A stretch of 38,047 nucleotides of DNA from an uncultured Lachnospiraceae bacterium (GTDB taxonomy: Bacteria > Bacillota > Clostridia > Lachnospirales > Lachnospiraceae), in the NCBI GenBank assembly GCA_947589095.1, contig CANQBX010000035.1, positions 1-38,047 of the forward strand. The letters are read 5' to 3'. The translations under genes and the position numbers were made by a program. Shown one piece after another: positions 35,809 through 38,047 of this stretch. The notes below the pieces were generated by a model. The model was not told the origin of the DNA. It was given only the letters and a program-made list of their open reading frames with translations, and did not search any database. How positions within the stretch are numbered: the first letter of the stretch is position 1; each line of letters begins with the position of its first letter.

Positions 35809-35835
35809 TGACTTTTGCAAAGAATTCGTTATAAT
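35808..35835 (+). promoter_or_regulatory. Promoter of the JAMM operon
   Basis: TTGACT (35808-35813) and TATAAT (35830-35835) with a 16-bp spacer lie 81 bp upstream of the first small open frame of the operon. Confidence 0.75.
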
Positions 35836-35915
35836 ATTATGTAATGGCAAAAAGAAAATCAGGGTGATGGGATTTTGCCCTGAGCGCTGCTTATAAAACA
35901 GGCGGAGGTGGTTGC

Positions 35916-36089
35916 ATGTGTAAAATGACGACAAGCGATTACTACCGATACAGGTCCGCGATCCAGGCGGCCAATGATACCGGGGACAGGGAAGCCTTGA
36001 GACAGATTCAGAAGCAGCTTATTGCGAAATACGGATTGGATGATGAGGATGTAAGGCAGCTGTTAAAATATTTTAAATATTCCGTTTGA
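35916..36089 (+). CDS. Small helical protein of 57 residues
   Basis: A short open frame starts at ATG 35916 behind GGAGGTGG (35904-35911) and ends at TGA 36087-36089. The 57-residue product begins MCKMTTSDYYRY and is mostly predicted helix (AIQAANDTGDREALRQIQK, then DDEDVRQLLKYF). It has no signal peptide and no family I recognise. It is the first gene of the operon containing the zinc-ribbon and JAMM proteins. The strong ribosome site and promoter placement support it as a real gene. Confidence 0.7.
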   Translation: MCKMTTSDYYRYRSAIQAANDTGDREALRQIQKQLIAKYGLDDEDVRQLLKYFKYSV

Positions 36090-36149
36090 TATATTCCGGA
36101 AGGAACAAGGTCGAGGATTCTTATAAAACAAATGAAAAGGAGGACGATT

Positions 36150-36323
36150 ATGAAAAGAAAGATTCAGAAACTGGAGATCCCAACGCTCAAATTTAACAGC
36201 GATTATTTTGAGTGTCCGAAATGCGGATGGCGTTATCCCGGTCCTCTGCTTATTAAAGGAGATATCGCGCCGTCGACTCCGTGCCAAAACTGCGGCAATT
36301 CTTATCTGGTTCGTGTGAAATAA
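36150..36323 (+). CDS. Small zinc-ribbon protein
   Basis: The 57-residue protein contains a treble of C-x2-C pairs: ECPKCGW and PCQNCGNS, 26 residues apart, the arrangement of a zinc ribbon. AAAGGAGG at 36136-36142 indicates ATG 36150 rather than the in-frame ATG at 36132. It ends one base before the JAMM gene begins, so the two are probably coupled. Zinc ribbons can bind nucleic acid or partner proteins; no more specific role can be read from it. Confidence 0.78.
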   Translation: MKRKIQKLEIPTLKFNSDYFECPKCGWRYPGPLLIKGDIAPSTPCQNCGNSYLVRVK

Positions 36324-36324
36324 T

Positions 36325-36798
36325 ATGCGGTGCAGTTCTGCTGTAAAAGTTCTGCTGTTGCCAAAGGCATACTGTCAGATCAGAAGCGGGGTACTCGCTG
36401 TAAATAATGAATTTGAAATTGGCGGTATTCTTTTGGGATATAAATTCTTAAATCGATATTTTATTGCTGCAGTGACTGTTTCAACAGAACCGGCAGAGAG
36501 ATCGAAGGTGTCATTTGTTCTGGATGGCAAATGGCATACAGCTCGCGTGAAAGAGTATATGCAGGAGTTTCGGTGTAAGCCATCTATATTGGGGATTTGG
36601 CACAGCCATATTTGTGATGTCGATACTTTTTCGGAACTGGACAGGCAGTCAAACAGACGGCTTGCCGAGACCTTTGGAAGTATACTGTCTATGATAGTGA
36701 TGCTGACCATGCCTTCACGGGACTTGAATCTGACAACGTATTTTATACGCTCTGGGAGAAAGGAAACTCCTTGTCAGCTTATGTCTATGATCAGATAG
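36325..36798 (+). CDS. JAMM/MPN-type metalloprotease (Prok-JAB-like)
   Basis: The 157-residue protein has every element of a JAMM active site: the conserved glutamate in FEIGGILLG (E32) and the zinc signature H-S-H-x7-S-x2-D in WHSHICDVDTFSELD. The family cuts isopeptide or peptide bonds, often after a C-terminal glycine of ubiquitin-like proteins, and serves in deconjugation or sulphur transfer. It is preceded directly by a zinc-ribbon gene and followed by an unknown 244-residue protein. No E1, E2 or ubiquitin-like gene is in this window, so the substrate is unknown. Its start at 36325 lacks a clear ribosome site and probably relies on coupling. Confidence 0.87.
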   Translation: MRCSSAVKVLLLPKAYCQIRSGVLAVNNEFEIGGILLGYKFLNRYFIAAVTVSTEPAERSKVSFVLDGKWHTARVKEYMQEFRCKPSILGIWHSHICDVDTFSELDRQSNRRLAETFGSILSMIVMLTMPSRDLNLTTYFIRSGRKETPCQLMSMIR

Positions 36799-36838
36799 CT
36801 CGTTTTACAGTAGTCTGCAGATAAAAGAGGGGCGAATC

Positions 36839-37573
36839 ATGGGACGAACAATAAGAATAACGCGCCCGAAAAAGATGGCGGGGAGATTTGTTACGTATCA
36901 AATAACGATTGATAATATAATAATGGCTCAGATAGAGAATGATTCCACAATAAGTCTCACGATTGATTCATCACCACATGTCATCGGACTGGTCGTTCCA
37001 GACTGGTCTTCACCGGGAATCCAAATTCCGGAAGGTCGAGAAGGCTATGCTTTTTCTATTTCTTTCGTTACTGATTTCAGCAGATTGCGGTCGTGGGGGT
37101 TGACTACATCTGTTACGGTGGGTGGTCCCTGTCTGACGTTAACAGAAGTGCTTCCGGCGGAAGAACTCTCTGAAAACACAGAATCGGTGATGGATCAATA
37201 TGCAGATTTTATCGCCTTTAGAGAGTCTTTGGTAAAGTTCATGATAAAGGTATTTAACGGACAGGGAATCATGGATCGGATACAGCTTGAAAACAATAGT
37301 CATCACAATATATACATAGTCGTACATGATGATTGTATTTCTGTAGAATATGAACCGATACATACGAGAGACGTTATTCAGTGGGCAACAGGGCGAATTG
37401 CTGAAAAGATATATTATAGCGAAATGGGCTTGGAATTACCGGCAGAACTGCCGCCGCGCTGGTCTGAAACCCTTTTGCGGGAGATTACTCAGGGAATCAT
37501 TTCCAGCAATCCGGAATTGAGTTGTGACGAATTTGGAGGAATCTGTCGGACAAAACTACATCGGTTATACTGA
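36839..37573 (+). CDS. Unknown protein with N-terminal beta domain
   Basis: This 244-residue protein is not one I recognise. Its N-terminal 50 residues (IRITRPKKMAGRFVTYQITID, then IENDSTISLTIDSSPHVIGL) resemble small beta-sandwich domains that follow a K-R-P-K start, such as PEGA or DUF2846-like ones. The middle is beta-rich (GYAFSISFVTDFSRL). The C-terminal part is helical and acidic, and near the end has DEFGG followed by ten residues. A G-G pair ten residues from the end recalls a ubiquitin-like precursor tail, but the rest does not look ubiquitin-like. GAGGGG upstream of ATG 36839 supports the start. It lies between the JAMM gene and a small cysteine-rich protein. Confidence 0.72.
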   Translation: MGRTIRITRPKKMAGRFVTYQITIDNIIMAQIENDSTISLTIDSSPHVIGLVVPDWSSPGIQIPEGREGYAFSISFVTDFSRLRSWGLTTSVTVGGPCLTLTEVLPAEELSENTESVMDQYADFIAFRESLVKFMIKVFNGQGIMDRIQLENNSHHNIYIVVHDDCISVEYEPIHTRDVIQWATGRIAEKIYYSEMGLELPAELPPRWSETLLREITQGIISSNPELSCDEFGGICRTKLHRLY

Positions 37574-37605
37574 GAAAATTTCCATCTTTTACGGGAGGCG
37601 TCAAA

Positions 37606-37734
37606 ATGAGCGCTGACGAGCGGTGCAGCAATTGTGTTTACTGGCAGAACAGAAAATGCACGGTGACGGGACAAGTCAGGAATGACGGAATCTGTACCTG
37701 CGGAGAGTTCAAAAAACGCAGAGAGAATGCATAG
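37606..37734 (+). CDS. Small cysteine-rich protein of 42 residues
   Basis: A short frame starts at ATG 37606 behind GGGAGG (37593-37598) and ends at TAG 37732-37734. The product has five cysteines (C7, C10, C18, C30, C32) in RCSNCVYW, KCTVTG and ICTCGEF. That pattern suggests a small metal-binding knuckle. Proteins with a C-x2-C-x-Y-W start occur as short accessory proteins near mobile elements; the function is unknown. It is the last gene of the operon before a terminator. Confidence 0.72.
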   Translation: MSADERCSNCVYWQNRKCTVTGQVRNDGICTCGEFKKRRENA

Positions 37735-37791
37735 TGAGGAGAAATAACAGTTTTTCCGGAGAATTTAAGAATCTACGGAATATAAAATCAG

Positions 37792-37825
37792 GCATGGTCA
37801 GTTGAAAGACTTTCCATGCTTTTTT
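37792..37825 (+). terminator. Intrinsic terminator after the JAMM operon
   Basis: GCATGG (37792-37797) pairs with CCATGC (37814-37819), followed by six T, 57 bp after the stop of the cysteine-rich gene. Weak inner pairing (AGT with ACT) extends the stem. Confidence 0.82.
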
Positions 37826-37849
37826 ATAAAATATCAGACAATCCCTGTC

Positions 37850-37878
37850 TTGTCAGGCGGCGGCACTTATGCTATATT
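37850..37878 (+). promoter_or_regulatory. Promoter of the transcription unit leaving the window
   Basis: TTGTCA (37850-37855) and TATATT (37873-37878) are spaced by 17 bp, directly after the terminator. About 140 bp of leader separate it from the next start codon at 38024. Confidence 0.6.
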
Positions 37879-38023
37879 TTATATAGTTTGCGGTTCCAGC
37901 CGGCGGGCAGGGGCCGCAGGCCGCGAAAGAGACTCGCAGCAGGGCTTCATAGAAAAAATAGTAGAAGAGATTTATTACAGTGAGCGGTTCCTCAGAAGGA
38001 CGCCGCGTCGGGAGGATTCATCA

Positions 38024-38047
38024 ATGCAGTCAAGAACACATACTTGC
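38024..38047 (+). CDS. Start of an unknown gene, cut by the window end
   Basis: ATG 38024 follows a strong GGGAGG ribosome site (38010-38015), and eight codons are visible (MQSRTHTC). The same frame is open upstream to about 37850, so a longer N-terminus starting at TTG 37850 cannot be ruled out, but that would overlap the promoter. Nothing can be said about its function. Confidence 0.45.

Noticed and set aside
37850-38023. Longer N-terminus of the last gene beginning at TTG 37850
   Set aside because: It would overlap a good promoter, whereas ATG 38024 has a strong ribosome site; only low confidence is given either way.

Overview
The window looks like a chromosomal segment of an anaerobic Clostridia, most likely Lachnospiraceae. 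The main pointers are the six-cysteine SCIFF peptide with its radical SAM maturase, a TIGR04086-type membrane protein beside them, a fused SecDF followed by tgt and yajC, and a serC-serA-DUF1015 gene set. Ribosome binding sites are strong AGGAGG types. Most genes are GC-rich, and the accessory cassettes stand out as AT-richer. This placement is inference from gene content; no rRNA or tRNA gene is present.

Region 1 (1-8100) is a surface-polysaccharide cluster, all on the plus strand. It holds an EvaA-type NDP-hexose 2,3-dehydratase, a GtrB/DPM1-like polyprenyl-phosphate glycosyltransferase, an extended SDR, a split transketolase pair, two tandem UDP-galactopyranose mutase copies (the first frameshifted at a run of seven G) and a GtrA-type membrane protein. 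The set could make and export an unusual deoxysugar, perhaps two-carbon branched, together with galactofuranose.

Region 2 (8097-15970) starts with an AbrB/RelE-type toxin-antitoxin cassette. A second wall-polymer block follows: a YidC insertase fused to a CDP-glycerol glycerophosphotransferase, a small two-helix membrane protein, a LicC-like nucleotidyltransferase, and a three-domain protein (LicC-like nucleotidyltransferase, RmlD-like reductase, PurF-like phosphoribosyltransferase). That protein runs into the remnant of a LicA-like choline kinase. A frameshifted Rpn-type PD-(D/E)XK nuclease/transposase and a small XRE regulator close the block.

Region 3 (16072-31085) is mostly housekeeping: TIGR04086, scfA, scfB, secDF, tgt, yajC, leuB, ilvD, ilvB, serC, serA. 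A DUF3800 gene on the minus strand sits between yajC and leuB, behind a leader with its own promoter and terminator. Large structured intergenic elements lie between leuB and ilvD and between ilvB and serC, and three 44-bp tandem repeats lie before secDF.

Region 4 (31086-38047) is accessory. A Septu-like PtuA/PtuB pair, also preceded by a short promoter-to-terminator leader, separates serA from its usual DUF1015 neighbour. Then come an AbrB/PIN toxin-antitoxin pair, a divergent XRE regulator, and a compact operon of small proteins around a complete JAMM metalloprotease (35916-37734). That last operon is the best candidate for an undescribed system, and another transcription unit begins just before the window ends.
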